From Elysia crispata (taxonomy: Eukaryota > Mollusca > Gastropoda > Plakobranchidae): a stretch of 64,000 nt of DNA. Both the position numbers and the translations under genes were made by a program. Each line of letters starts with the position of its first letter. Position 1 is the first letter of the stretch. Location: the NCBI GenBank assembly GCA_033675545.1, contig JAWDGP010000459.1, forward strand, positions 940,001-1,004,000, read 5' to 3'. Positions 46,270 through 59,200 of this stretch are shown in pieces. A model generated the notes under the pieces. It was not told the origin of the DNA and did no database searches. It was given only the letters and a program-made list of their open reading frames with translations.

Positions 46270-46782
46270 GACGCAAACTGCTTTCCTCGATTTCCCCAAA
46301 TGCTTTGTTTCGTGAACATAGGGTAACTTACTATCAGTATCACCATTTCGCGCGTTATTTGTTTCATTCTTAATAAACGGAAACCTTTCTCAATCGACTT
46401 GAGGTGTAGATCAAGGTTTAAGTAACTGCGTGGCTAAGAATTCCCGCAAGGTAGTGCGCTTTTATGCACTTAACGTGGAAATCTACAGCTTTCAATAAAG
46501 CGTTTAAAAAGAGTAAACAAAAACAAAAACCTCACAAAAAAATGGGAAAGATGAGAATATTTAAGTGGAAAGGAATAAGTTCTACTTCTAAATTTTGTGC
46601 TTAGAACTAGTATTATCGAGATATCTAGATTCTAAGTAAAGATGGATAGGTTGGCCTAGAAGCATCTGGATCATGTAAGTAAAGTGACCATTTATAAGCC
46701 TCTTTTAATACACACACGCACCCCAGCCTCGGTCAATTGACACCAAGATCCCGTTTGTAGAACGGGGTTTTAAGCTTGTTAT
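46270..46782. repeat. Dispersed repeat, copy 3 (full length)
   Basis: Best complete copy of the element also seen at 34025 and 34583. It includes the ACTGCGTGGCTAAGAATTCC segment missing from copy 1. It ends CGGTCAATTGACACCAAGAT...GGGTTTTAAGCTTGTTATGA. No coding capacity seen. Confidence 0.8.
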
Positions 46783-48895
46783 GAATATTTATCAAAACAA
46801 AAAAAAAGTAGTTTACTTTTAAATCCATTTTTAAAAAAAGTAAAAAAAGACACCCTTTTTAAAAAAAATCAGACAATTAGTGACGCACTAACTACACTAA
46901 ATAAATGATAATTTAATCAAACTTCCTGGATTAAAAACATTAATTTAGTTTGCTCTTAGTAGGGATATGTTTAAAAAAAAAAATAAGGCGATGGAGAACT
47001 AGAAAAGAAAAGGTTGTTAATATATAGAGAAAGAATATTTCTACGATTTCAACCAATTGAAGTGCCGATTATGCAAAACGTTTACATGAATATTGGAGTG
47101 AAAATGTTGATAGTAACAGATGAAGAAACAATGCCAGAGTATGTAGCACTTGCTCTTCTATCACAACTTTTGAAAAAACTGCGATTCAAGTATTATAATT
47201 TGCCAAGATCTTGACACATGGATGAGGGGTGGCTCGGTTTAGGGTCTCCCGCCTTGAAATATAACCCTGCCCAATGACGCTTGTTTGGAATCTAGATCCT
47301 CTAGTTGGGGACGGCCTAAATCAAACAATCAATCAATACAACAAATTCTTGTCTCTCTTTCTCTTCAATCTCTCTAATTCTTTATTTCTCCTCTGTTTCT
47401 TTTCTATCTTCAATCTTATTGCCATCATCTATCTCCGTTTTCTAGGAGGTGCACAAGCAGACAGACTTTCAACATGATAATTTATACGCCTGCCACTTCT
47501 GCTTCTCTTTCTGCTCGCTGTCTGTAACCAGGCGCGGTCGGAAAAAGCTTGTGAGTTCAACACCCAAAACGGTATGCTTTGGTAATTATAATTACTATTT
47601 AACAAAAAAAAATATGTTCTTCACTTCACCCGTTACCTTTTGTATGAAGATAACTTGCGATGAGCTTTCAAATCTTTCACATTGTTATGTCTTGGGGTAA
47701 GATTTATTTATAAAAATATGAATTATTTACATGATAAAAAACGGTAATTTAAAAAAGAAATATCATTCCGTAAGCTTAGTGATTCGAATTTATGTAAAAT
47801 CAAACTTTCTGATATTTGTGCAACTAGGAAAACTTCGCGTTTTCTCCACTTTAACCTCGCAAACAGTGAGGCACTGTGCAATGCGGAGGAATCAGCTTCT
47901 TCTATACTTTCCTAATCTATTTGAACATTTCTTTTTAACTATAATCAAAAGCATATGAATTTCCGGAAAATTGTGCTATGTTTACTGCTTTGCGCTATAT
48001 GTGCATATTTATCTTAACCAACCGGCACCGTTAATAGATGTTTAAAAGGATTTATAAATGAATTTGGATTCGATTAAACAAAAAAAAAAAATATTGCTAG
48101 AGTTCAAGCCCGCACTAACATCATAACACGAGAAAAATCAACGCAGAAAAGACAAAACTCACACCATGTATCTGTAGAATAACGAAAAACAAAACAAAAA
48201 CGGCATCTAGGCTAATTTACCTGACAAACAGGATTTAAAAAAACAACAACAAAAAAACGTCTTGAACATTCAAATTCAGCCACTCCAATACACCTTTATA
48301 AGTCTCTAATTAAAGTAGCTAGCTGTGTCTTGCTTGTGAGATTAATACGGAAATATTGAAAAAATATTCACCACTATTTGGAATGTAATAAGAACCGTAT
48401 GTGAACTGCTGGATGGAGTCGACCTACGTCATGCATCATGTCTGACGTTGAACAGAGCTTCCTCCACGCAGTTAAGCGGCTGTTAGACGTAAGGTTCTAA
48501 CGGTAGGCCCACTGAGCAACTTCCTTTCGTTCTGCTGATTAATAATAGATCGATGCATGCAACCGCAAAACTGGATTCGATTTATACCGTTGAATGGTGA
48601 ATGAAATCTTGGCCAGGATGTCAGGCACTGCTGGCTTGTTGGGTCTAAAAAATAAACTACATTTCCAGAATCAGCGCCCTAATTAGCTAGCTATTGATTT
48701 ATGAGAAAACTTGATTTAACACATTTAAAGTATATTTTTTAATTTTATGATTATTTTTTTTTGTCCTATATAAAGATTGTGTGTGCTTTATTATCATATC
48801 ATGTAGGATCACTAACTTGGGCGTTGTAAAAAGGAAGGGTTCTTTATGAAACAGAATAAAAGAATACAAATGATACAGTGTGAGAAGAAGAATAA
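46783..48895. other. Intergenic, no gene recognised
   Basis: AT-rich with many poly-A runs. Short frames at 47014-47214, 47449-47700 and 47731-47958 lack domains or splice context. Confidence 0.4.
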
Positions 48896-49111
<216 letters not shown>

Positions 49112-49293
49112 AGGGGATGATATCCCTCCTTCTCTATTATTTCTTCCTACATTGCTCTTCAGCATCTCTATCCTTTATCTCCCTCTATACCTTTCTCCTT
49201 TTGCATCTTTTCCTTTCTTTTCTTTCCTATTCTCTCTGCATCGCTCTTTGCATCATCCACCATTCTACATCTCTCCTCCTTCGTGTCCCACAC

Positions 49294-49320
49294 CCACACA
49301 CACACACACACACACACACA
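49294..49320. repeat. (CA)n microsatellite
   Basis: About 13 CA units following CACACC, at the end of a pyrimidine-rich stretch (49120-49290). Confidence 0.9.
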
Positions 49321-50475
49321 TTTTTCCAGCGTAAGCGCCCCCTTCCCTCCCTTCTCCGTCTGCCTTGTACTGGTTTGTTTGACAAATATCGTCGAATGTC
49401 ATGTGATAAGCAATTGAACTAGTGGCTGCATTACCTTGAGAATATTTTTTTAATTAAATTTCTTATCAAATTGAAGGGCTTTATATTTATGTAGATGGAA
49501 TTTTGTATTTTGTGAGTATCGTCGCCGATTTTTATCATTGCCGTAATGGTTTTAAGTATAATGAGAATCGACGGATATAAAATGTCGACAAATTTAAATG
49601 AAAACAGCAGGTAAAAGGCAATAATCTAATGTTAGCAAATTCTAAGTAAATATCAAACTAACAAACGAGTTTGCACTCGTTTAAGCCGGTTAGCTTGCAC
49701 AACAGTTGCACTATCTGATCAGCAATGCGCCCAATATGATTGTAGTTCTCGCCGAGAGGAAAGTGGCTTTCAGTTTCCCCAACACTCTACTGATAAGAGC
49801 GCGATACTTTGATCATGGTGCTGTAAATAACACCATACTTTCCCCTCACATAGATATAAAACATGCAATGCCCCACAAGCATCTCTCATGATACTGCTTG
49901 ATTAAGGGGGCAGAAAGAACTGTTACAAGCTCTGATAAAGGTGACCTTGGTTAAGTACAATTCATGATGAGGAAAAAAAACAAACTTCCTATCTCTCGCC
50001 CTGCCCTTCAAAAACAACTCTCTGCTTAAATGGCCTAGAATTAGGCAGGATATTTCTTATTTCCAGTTTTCGCACATAATATTGGAAAATAGCTAATTCT
50101 ATACTCTTACAATCGAATTGAAAAACCTTCTAAACGTCAGTGGCCCTATCCACCCATGAAGCTATAAATAAATCTTTTACCCTGCACTCTTTGCCTTGTT
50201 TACACTCAAGTCAGAGCATTTTAAGGTAACTATATCTCAATTTGTATTGGCTATTTAATAAAAATAGCGCTCAGGACAAGCAATGAGCCTTTGCTATCTA
50301 GGATGTTTATGAAAACCCTATATAAACTTGACCTTAACAGTGGCGATAGACAAAACAAGGTTTCCATGCATCTGACGCAAATTTACTTTTGGTCTGACGC
50401 AGCACCAAAACGGTGACGTCTAAATTCAGAGTACTTCACTTTCATTACTCTAGACCTAGATCTTGTTTTGAAACG

Positions 50476-50478
<3 letters not shown>
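49321..50478. other. Intergenic, no gene recognised
   Basis: Unique AT-rich sequence. A TTAGCTTGCAC...GTTGCAC motif near 49690 faintly resembles a tRNA A-box, but no B box follows at the right distance. Confidence 0.35.

Positions 50479-50558
<80 letters not shown>
50479..50558 (+). repeat. Compound (AT)n-(AG)n microsatellite
   Basis: AT dinucleotides to about 50522, then AG dinucleotides, then a G-run. Same junction type as at 49066. Confidence 0.96.
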
Positions 50559-50562
<4 letters not shown>

Positions 50563-52315
50563 GGGGGGAGGGAGAGTGTGAGTGACAGACAGAAATATAG
50601 AGAAGAGAGAGTTATCAAAAATGAGAAAGAGTGAGAGTAAACTGCACTTTTAACAATTGGCAGACACAGTTGTTGTGTTGATTGATTTGCATTTTTTCAT
50701 CTAATTTACCTTAGGTCTTGTGGTTTAGAAAAAACTGATTCCACCACGAGCTCTTTTATAATACTTCACTCATTACTCAATTATATCTGGCCTATAAAAG
50801 AGAAATAATGAAATCCACAATTTATGGGTTGTTTTAGACATCAAACAAAGAACAATATCCCCCAAAACCAGTCCAAATGAGTAACTTGACGTAAATTTTA
50901 ATTGGAAAAAAAATTGAATGTATATGTGATATATATATATATATATAATTTCCTACTGAAAAGATTTATTTAAAAAATTACACCTTTTCAGATATTTTGT
51001 GAAAAAATTCTGCCACGATTAGTTCAGGACAATACATAGTTCTAAATGATCATTTGCACTGGGTGCAAGACATATTCCCTCAAGTGTCGAAAAGACAAAG
51101 CGAAAGAAAAAACAATGCACAAAATACAAGTAAGAATCGAAAGCTCAAAGTTTGCAGCAATGTGAGTGTAATGATATTCTTATTTATTTTCTCCAGCATT
51201 ATAACATGATTACTTTATTATCACCTTCTTTTGAATAAAATTGAATGACAAAAAGGTGAGAAGATGCCCATTTTCTTTTACTTTTTTAAACAGCTATTTT
51301 CTTTCTTCTCTCTTCCAATGCAGATAACTCAAGGGATTGATGTTTGCACATCATGAAGTTCAATCAATCAGCTTGGGAGATTTCATAACCCACATACGAT
51401 AAAAAAGTGTTCATACCTACTTTAAAGATTTTTCTTCCTAAAAAAGTAAAATGCAATTTATATAAGCAAGATACATTTTTAAACAAAGAGTAAAAATAGC
51501 ACAACACAAATGAAGTAAAATAGAGGACTGATCTTTTTATACATAAAAAATAATGTATTATGTAGTTTTCACCAAGCCAGAGATTCGGGCTGTGGAGAAT
51601 AAGTTCACAATTCAAAATTTGTGTTGTACAGAGGTTAAATCAAAAGAAAACTCCACATAAGGTGGAGAGTCTGTGTATTAGTGTAAGGAGAAAGACAGCC
51701 TAGTACCATAAGACAATCCTTGGGAAGGAATGGAAAATTGAAAACATCATTTAAAAAAAAAGAAAAAAAAACTAGCAAGGGATTGGACATTCCTTTTCAT
51801 TTGATAGTTTTAATTTTAAATTGTTTGAATAAATTCATAAACCTGGTGTGTTTTCAAGATAAAATGGCAAGACAATATTAAAGTGAGTAAATAGTATTGA
51901 AAGAGTCATCACAACAATCAGGTCAATTCATATGAATTACATGCAATTTTTTTTAGTGTTTCTTGCTCAGTTGGTTACTATTAGCCAACATTTTTCATTC
52001 AAATGTCATATTGGATTGATTGAGTTGGATGGTTTTTCTATGTTAAAAAACTTGCTGTCTTCATGCAACATTTTTCGAAAGTTAAAATTCAATAAATTTT
52101 TAAAAATTAATCGATGAAAGTACAGCTTATAATTTTGAAATACTAGATTCATCATTTACCAGATATAGTAAATTTCATTATCAGAGACTAGAATGTGGGT
52201 CAGAATATTATGCAAACTATTATAAAAGATGAAATAATTTTATTTGCCAAATTTAAAATGTGTTAAAATAAAAGTAATTCAATTTCAAGCTAAAATCTCA
52301 AATGAAAAAAAAAAA
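50559..52315. other. Intergenic, no gene recognised
   Basis: AT-rich; a short AT tract at 50930-50947 and nothing else recognised. Confidence 0.4.
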
Positions 52316-52435
52316 TTGGCAATTTTTGAGAAAGTTAACCTTGTGCACATGTGTTATGATATGAACTAATTAAAATTGGCAATTTCTGAGAAAGTTAATC
52401 TTGTGCACAGATGTCTTGATAAAAACTAATTAAAA
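52316..52435. repeat. Two copies of a 60-bp tandem repeat
   Basis: TTGGCAATTT(T/C)TGAGAAAGT followed by TAA(C/T)CTTGTGCACA and ACTAATTAAAA, at 52316 and 52376, with a few substitutions. Confidence 0.9.
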
Positions 52436-52451
52436 AAAAAAAACTAAGTCT

Positions 52452-52471
52452 TTTATTATCAAAACTTTATT
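52452..52471 (-). promoter_or_regulatory. Candidate polyadenylation signals for the minus-strand dsRBD-like gene
   Basis: TTTATT at 52452-52457 and at 52466-52471 give AATAAA on the minus strand, 14 nt apart and about 2.35 kb beyond the stop at 54826. They are used here to bound a 3'UTR; the assignment is positional inference. Confidence 0.4.
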
Positions 52472-54825
52472 GAGCTTTCTGAGCCTTCCACAAGGTGGAT
52501 TAACACTGCCATTATACCCTTTATTTTTTTCCTTCTGAAAATTTTATTTTATTTTAATACCCAACACTCTCCCCCACCTCCTCCTTCCAAAAAAAATTTC
52601 TACAAACAAGGGAACATGTTAATTATTTTTATCCCAGGTGTCCACGTTCAGTCATATTAACCAATGTGTCAAGACCATCATTAAAAAATGAAATAAATCA
52701 ACAAAATATCCATTAAAAAAGGTATAAATATTTAGCAAAGTATATGCCATTGGCAGCATTTACTACTTAAAATCTCTAACGAGGCCTCCTTTAAGCATGA
52801 TGCTTAGTCAATCAACAAATTTCGAAGTTTCATGACATCACTAAAAGAAACACAGAGTTCAGTTATGAAATGAATGGCACCTTGAATATGCCTAGACCCT
52901 TTTCTCTGATATGTGTGGGACACATTAAATTATCCATAACTTTGTGGCTTTCAAAGATTTCTTTATGAATTCTTCCATGTTAGCAACGAAAAAAAAAAGG
53001 ACGATTATTGATTCCGATTAATTTTTTTTTAATTGAACTATGTTAACAAGATTTTTTTGCTAACACAGTGGAATCTACTTAAAGTCAACACCTGAGGACC
53101 CCAAAAAAGTGTTGATTTTAAGCAAGGTTGACTTTATACATTCCAGGAAACAAGAGTCCAAAAATTCACGTTATAAAAACAAGTTGTCTCCCTTTCATTT
53201 ATGATAGTGGTTTCCCTTTGCAGAGTCTTCATTTCGTTATTTAGGCAAGGGAAAACCCCAGTTAGTCTGAAAAGAGGTTTATTTAAAAAACTTGATATAC
53301 TACACACAAAAAATAAAAGATTTATTCTCGATTTATTTTTTCTTTCCACTTTGCCCTTTCTAAGTATGTGTTTCACCATAATTACTTTTTGTTTTCACAG
53401 AAAAAAAAGGCCCTAATGGCCTTATTAAAAAAAATTGATTAGTATTAGTGGAGTGTCTGAAAGGGATGCTATTGGTTAAGGCGAGTGGCACTGTTTGCCA
53501 CAAACGATGCGAGCCAGCAATAAGTTGGTTTAGATCTAGATACACCCAGCTTCCACCCCGCCCACACCCTGCGCACACTTCTTTATCACTGTCACAACTC
53601 TGCAAGACCACACTACCTTAGCTAGGCCTTGTTAAGCATACACAGTGACTTACTGACTATTGCGTTCACAAAGAAAGAGCTATCCAGGCATTCCTATGCA
53701 TCCCCCCTTTTAAGTGTTTCAACTTTTCCCATCCACGACGAGATATTGACCTTAAGCGAAAATGTCCCCAAGCTGTTTACTTTATCAGAAAATCAGTTAC
53801 TTAAACAAAGAAGAAAAAAAATGTGTTGACTTCAAGCAAGTTGACATCAAGCGGATTCCACTGCATTTATATTGTTCAGAGAAATTTTGAAATTGCCCTG
53901 TTCAGGAACAAAATTTCTTTTAATTTTGGTTTACCAAAGCATTGTCTTGCTATGCTGCCCAGAAATGCAGTATTTTAAGGTTTATAAACTATCAGAAGGA
54001 TTGTTTTCGATTATTTTTTTTTAACAGAAGTTGGAAGAAATTTTATCTTTTTCACAAATATTCAAATTAGTTAAGAAAAAAATTTTTTTCAAGAAAGTAT
54101 TTAAATTATTGAAAAAAATTGCCCGCTCGTTGAAAGGCAAGGGGCCCCAAGAGTTTGTAATAATGATTTTGGAAGACCTTTTTTGGCATCTGTGGCCTTA
54201 GTGCTTTGACAAAAATAGCCTAAAATCCAACATAGCTGCTGTTTCTATGGCAACCAAATGTTAAATGTTGAAAAAAAAATGCATATGCTTTAAAGTGAAT
54301 TCAAACAACTTATGTATGTATATGTGCATTTTCAAATTCCAGAAAAAATGCTTTCTGATTTAGATCCCACGTGCAATTCCCATCTTTAACAATAACACTG
54401 CCAGTTATCAGAAGTTTTGTAGTTGGTAATTAGACTAAAAAGATATAAAATTTTGTAAATTAAAATTAAAATAGCAACACATAACTAATCACAGAAAATA
54501 CTCTGCCATCTAGTTCTGTTCAGTTTAACTAAAATCCGTAGGCATGAGTTGTAAAACCCTAAATGCATATAAGCTTGGTTCATTTAATTGATAATCAGTT
54601 AAAAATTTTAAATCTCTTGATTACGTTCTTCTCTTATGGTCTGCAATTTTAAACAAAATAAGGATTATATTTGAGAGTGAGCCATCATCCAAATGTCCAA
54701 CTAAAATCCAGGTTTAAACATCAACGGTTGTCTATGCAAACATATCTGCCACTAAATATAGTGCCCAGCTTGGATAAATAAATATAACTTTTGCAGTAAA
54801 TACCATTGTAATATGATGGCCAGCA
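52472..54825 (-). other. Inferred 3'UTR of the minus-strand dsRBD-like gene
   Basis: No exon-like sequence is seen between the stop codon and the AATAAA pair. Contains a Tigger-like MITE. The extent is an inference; the transcript could end earlier. Confidence 0.35.
53066..53863. mobile_element. Non-autonomous Tigger/pogo-like element (MITE), 798 bp
   Basis: The left end CAGTGGAATCTACTTAAAGT (then CAACAC) and the inverted right end CAGTGGAATCCGCTTGATGT (then CAACTT) form a 26-bp imperfect terminal inverted repeat. The TTGA(C/T)TT(C/T)AAGCAAG motif is repeated just inside both ends. There is no transposase-like open frame. Flanks read ACA before and CAT after rather than the TA expected for pogo elements, so the target duplication has mutated or was atypical. 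Family assignment rests on the CAGTGGAA terminus. Confidence 0.75.
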
Positions 54826-56242
54826 TCAGCTTCTTGGGCCAAAGTTTGCTGCCAGACGCGACTTTCTTTTCTTGGCTGGCTTAGAATTTGGTACAGCACT
54901 TGGCACTGTTGACATGGGTTTCAAATCTGGTTTGGAATCAGGGCCTACTGTCAAACTGGACTTCAATTCTGGTTTAGACTTAGATGATGAGGGCACCAAC
55001 TGATCTGCCTCATTTTTCTCTAAGATAACTAAGTTTGGCTTTGATTGCACAGGAGATGTAGCTTTGACACCCAGTGTATTTGATGCATCAGTCTGTTCCA
55101 ATATCATGGATGACTTCACATCGACAGAAGAATTCAAACTGGTGTGGGGACTTTCAATGCCAACCACATCAGATGCTGGTTTGTCTAAGTTCTCTTCTCT
55201 CTGCTCTGGACTTGATCTGGTCTTGTTGGCCACGTCTGATGCAGGAGATGTCAAACTCACAGAACTATCGGCCGCTTCTTTCTTCTTTTGTCGTTTTGTC
55301 ACCTTAAAGAGGACCAAAATAAAGGACAATAACTGATGATGCTGAGTTTTCATTGCATCTTCCAAGGCACCTTGTAGGCACTTTCCACTCCCCCTCCAAA
55401 CAAAAAAAAAAGAGAAAAAAATTACACAAGAACAGTTATTCAGAAAAACGAAAGATTTCTCACATAATTTAAAACAACACATGCAGTGCTTGAATCAAAT
55501 TTCAACCCCGATGCATATTTTTGGGTCTTATTCTCTTGATAAAAGTGTATCACATATAAAATCAAACACCTTCAGGTTTGATTACTTACTTGAAGAGGGA
55601 TAAATTGTTGACTGAAACTATTCACAGACAAACTTGATCCAGCATGCGACACTGGAGGTATTTTAGGTTCTGGTTCAGCCTGTAAAACTGCTGGCTGTTT
55701 TGATTCCAAGCCTTGTTTGCTTTGTCCCGAAACATCCGCTGCTGTGGGATGCTGAGACTGGCCTGTCTGGAAGTGAGTAGGTGGTGGATGCTGGAGTTGT
55801 TGATGGAGGGATTGTGGAGGCTGAGAAAAAAGCAATTCAATTGACTGTTGATAAGCAGATTGCATATCTGAGCTATGGTCTTATAACTCTCATACAGTAT
55901 CGCAGAGCTGCCAACCTACACTATCTAGTGTCATTACACATAATGCTTGTTTCACCCTTACATAAGCTTTTTAATGTTTTCTAATGAACTATCTATGGGT
56001 GAGTGCAAAGAAAATTGTACTCAATATGAACCAAATTCCATCGCTTTTTATGCAAATCTACTGGAATAGGTCTTAGTTGATATTCCCATAACGTCCCATT
56101 AAATTAACGTTCATTTTCCTCTTTAAACTCACTTGCACTGATTTAGGAGTTGACAGCTCTGAAGCTTAAATTCAGAAGTCCAATATATTTTTACTGTTAC
56201 AACAGGTGAAAAATTCATATTATCAAAATTAAGCTCCCTTGA

Positions 56243-56278
<36 letters not shown>

Positions 56279-59200
56279 CATAAAAAGAATGCTTTTATGA
56301 CCTGTGGTTTTTCTTTACAGCAAGTCCTACTTTATCTTCTATCAGTTCTAAATTGTTTAACTTTCAAACTGTCTTCTGGAAAGTCTTATTGAGTGATATT
56401 ATTTCCTTATATCAAGAGAGACACATTCTCAGAGAAAAGAAAAAACGAAAATTCAGTTTTACCACTGGGACATAGCGATTCTGGGGCAGTGCTTGCATCT
56501 GCTGCTGCTTCTTGTGTTGTTGCTGCTGTTGCTGAAGCAGCTGGTGCAACGGGGTGCCTGGCAGGGCTGGGGGAGGTTGATTAAAGAAGTGCTGTGGGGT
56601 CAGCAGGATAGGTGGAGGGTGTGCAGGGCCCCCTGAGGCTTGCAATAAAGCTGGGTTCGGACCTGACATGAATATGACAAAACATTTGGTTATGTTTTTC
56701 AAACAGGCATTCAATAGACTATAAGTTTCTGGGTCACCGGAAAAAAAAAGTTGCAATTACTTGCCCCCAATTCACATGAGAGAAGACAGGTCTGAACTTG
56801 CACTACACCAAATATTCATTGAACTGCCTCTCATGGAATAAGGTAATGAAGAAAAGTTGAATGTGGTAAATTTCCTTTGAATATGATATATATCTAGCAT
56901 GAGCAAGAGTAGATATTTTGGAGGAAACCATACAAATTGTTACCGGTAGTTATATTGCAGTATCAATTATTATTTGTTCTTTATCAGATTTCATTCTCGA
57001 TGCCTCCGTTTCGCTGTTTTTCCCTCCTCATCATAAAAAAGAAAGAAATTTTAATCCCTTTGTAGATGATTTTGGGGTGATTGAGAAAATTTTTTTTGTC
57101 AAAATATTTAATTGCTAACAAGTATTGCATAGGACTAGAAATTCACATATTTCCCACGATTATTCCTTGTCAAAAAGAAAAAAAAGTATTATTTTACTCT
57201 CTTTGTGGAAATCTGACAGAAAAATTTTGTAATATAAATTTAAAATTTATATTTTACATTCTTGGGGACAGAATTACTTCCACAACTTTTGTGTAGGTTT
57301 AAATTTTTTACCATTCAATGCAGATTTATTTAAATGTCCTTCAATAAATAAAATGTCATGTAATTATGATTTAACTCTTTTTGATGCGCATTGTTCGGTG
57401 GCCGCTTTGTTTCTAGGGTTCAGCTTCCTGCCAACCAATGCTCCCTTGGCTGGTTTAGATTATTTTGGAGTTGAGAGGCTCTACAATGGGTGTCTCAGAA
57501 TAAAGGCTTCTACCGTTGTTGTTTCTCAACCAATTGCTTTGAAATTTTTACACATTCAGAGAGAAATAATGTACTTTATGTTGGATTATATTTCTTTTAC
57601 CAGAGTGGTCTTTTTTTATTTTAACATGAATTTGATTTGAGTTGTGTAGTAGTTGAAGAAGCCACATGTACACAAAACATAAAAGCACATTTGTGAAATT
57701 AAAAAACAAAAACAATTACAAAATAATCAGGGATGACAGAGTAAACAATAAAAACAAAATGAAAAAAAAAAACCACAAAAAACATTTCAACATTTAGGCC
57801 TAAGGAAAGAGTAGATCAAATCTAAAACTAAGTTTGAGATAAATAAGACCAACTTTTGTCTGATGCCTGGTTTATTATTCACAAAATAGACATCGTAAAG
57901 TTCTACATTTTTTTTTTTACTTTTGTAGAACTAACTCTTCACACACACACACACACACACACAAGAAGGATGTCAGTCATACAAGACACAATAAAGAGCG
58001 CATAGATCTAGATCTAGATAGATTCTAGACTACCTCGATCTACAGGAGCCTAGATCCAGATCTAGAAATCTAAGACAGTCATCCTCTTTATCACTGATGT
58101 TTAGATCCATGATGGGAAAATTTATGCAGAAGTCAAATTATAAGATAGCAAAAGATAACAGGTGATAAAATAAGATGGCTAATAATGGCAATCTTGACAG
58201 AGCAACAGCTGAAAACGCAAAAACTGGTCTCAACATAGCCTCTCTTTTTTGCAGCCTTGGCAGCCCTAGCTGGAATCATGGGATATTTTTGTATGAGGAG
58301 ATTCCGGAGAATCCCAGGATGACGATAGAGTCTATTTTAAGAACTAAAACTCTGCTTTCGAACAGAAAAAGATAATAATAGGATAAATCTAAAAGGGTTA
58401 AAGATAGATTATTTTAATTCAAATAATTCCAAATATTTCATAGCTTTTATGACTGTATGGCCAAAGCATTATTATTTCGAACATGGTCCCACAAAAGATC
58501 TAGATGCCAAAAGATATATTCTAGTGTTTGGTTCTGCTTTAAATTTTTGGAGTCTTGCAAGATATATCTAAAAGACTGATTAACTACCTGCATGAAAAGA
58601 TCTAGGCATCCATAAAGGTAAAAAAAACTTAGTTGATACTTGTCACTGCTGATGAAAAGTTCGTAACCCAGGAGGAATGTTTTTGTACAATGATGTGTTT
58701 CATCTTGCATTAGGCAATTTTATTATATCATAGGCTATACAGGACCCATGGTTTTTATAAAGCAGCTGCAATAAGTGTTGGTAAAATCAAGGGTGATTGT
58801 CTCATAATTAGAATTTTGTCCTCTCACATTTGCTTTTCCTTTATTGCCCTGTCATCTAGATCTAAAATTACTGTTAATGACAATGTGAGCTTGAATATGC
58901 ATGCTTGGTGCAGTACAAATTCATCTTTTATCTGAGATATCTTTACCTTTTGATGAAGTTTAAGAGTTAATATCACCAAAATTATGGTCTTGACCAAAGG
59001 GTCAAATATTTTTTATCTCATCATCTTACTTTAATCTAGAAGTTACAGCGTGAGTTTTAATAAAATTCTAATGTGGGGTACTATCAGAATTAATGATGAA
59101 ACAAAGAAAAATGTAATGAGAAATATCAGTTCAATAGATGTTGAGGCAAGAACTATAAAAAAATTATTTAATAAGATTAAGAACAATTGAATTTTTACTG

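Noticed and set aside
54826..55482. The open frame continuing upstream of the last exon to 55482 and the plus-strand frames at 55064-55336
   Set aside because: The sequence beyond 55302 is intron (CTTTAAG acceptor, phase 0); the plus-strand frames are antisense shadows.
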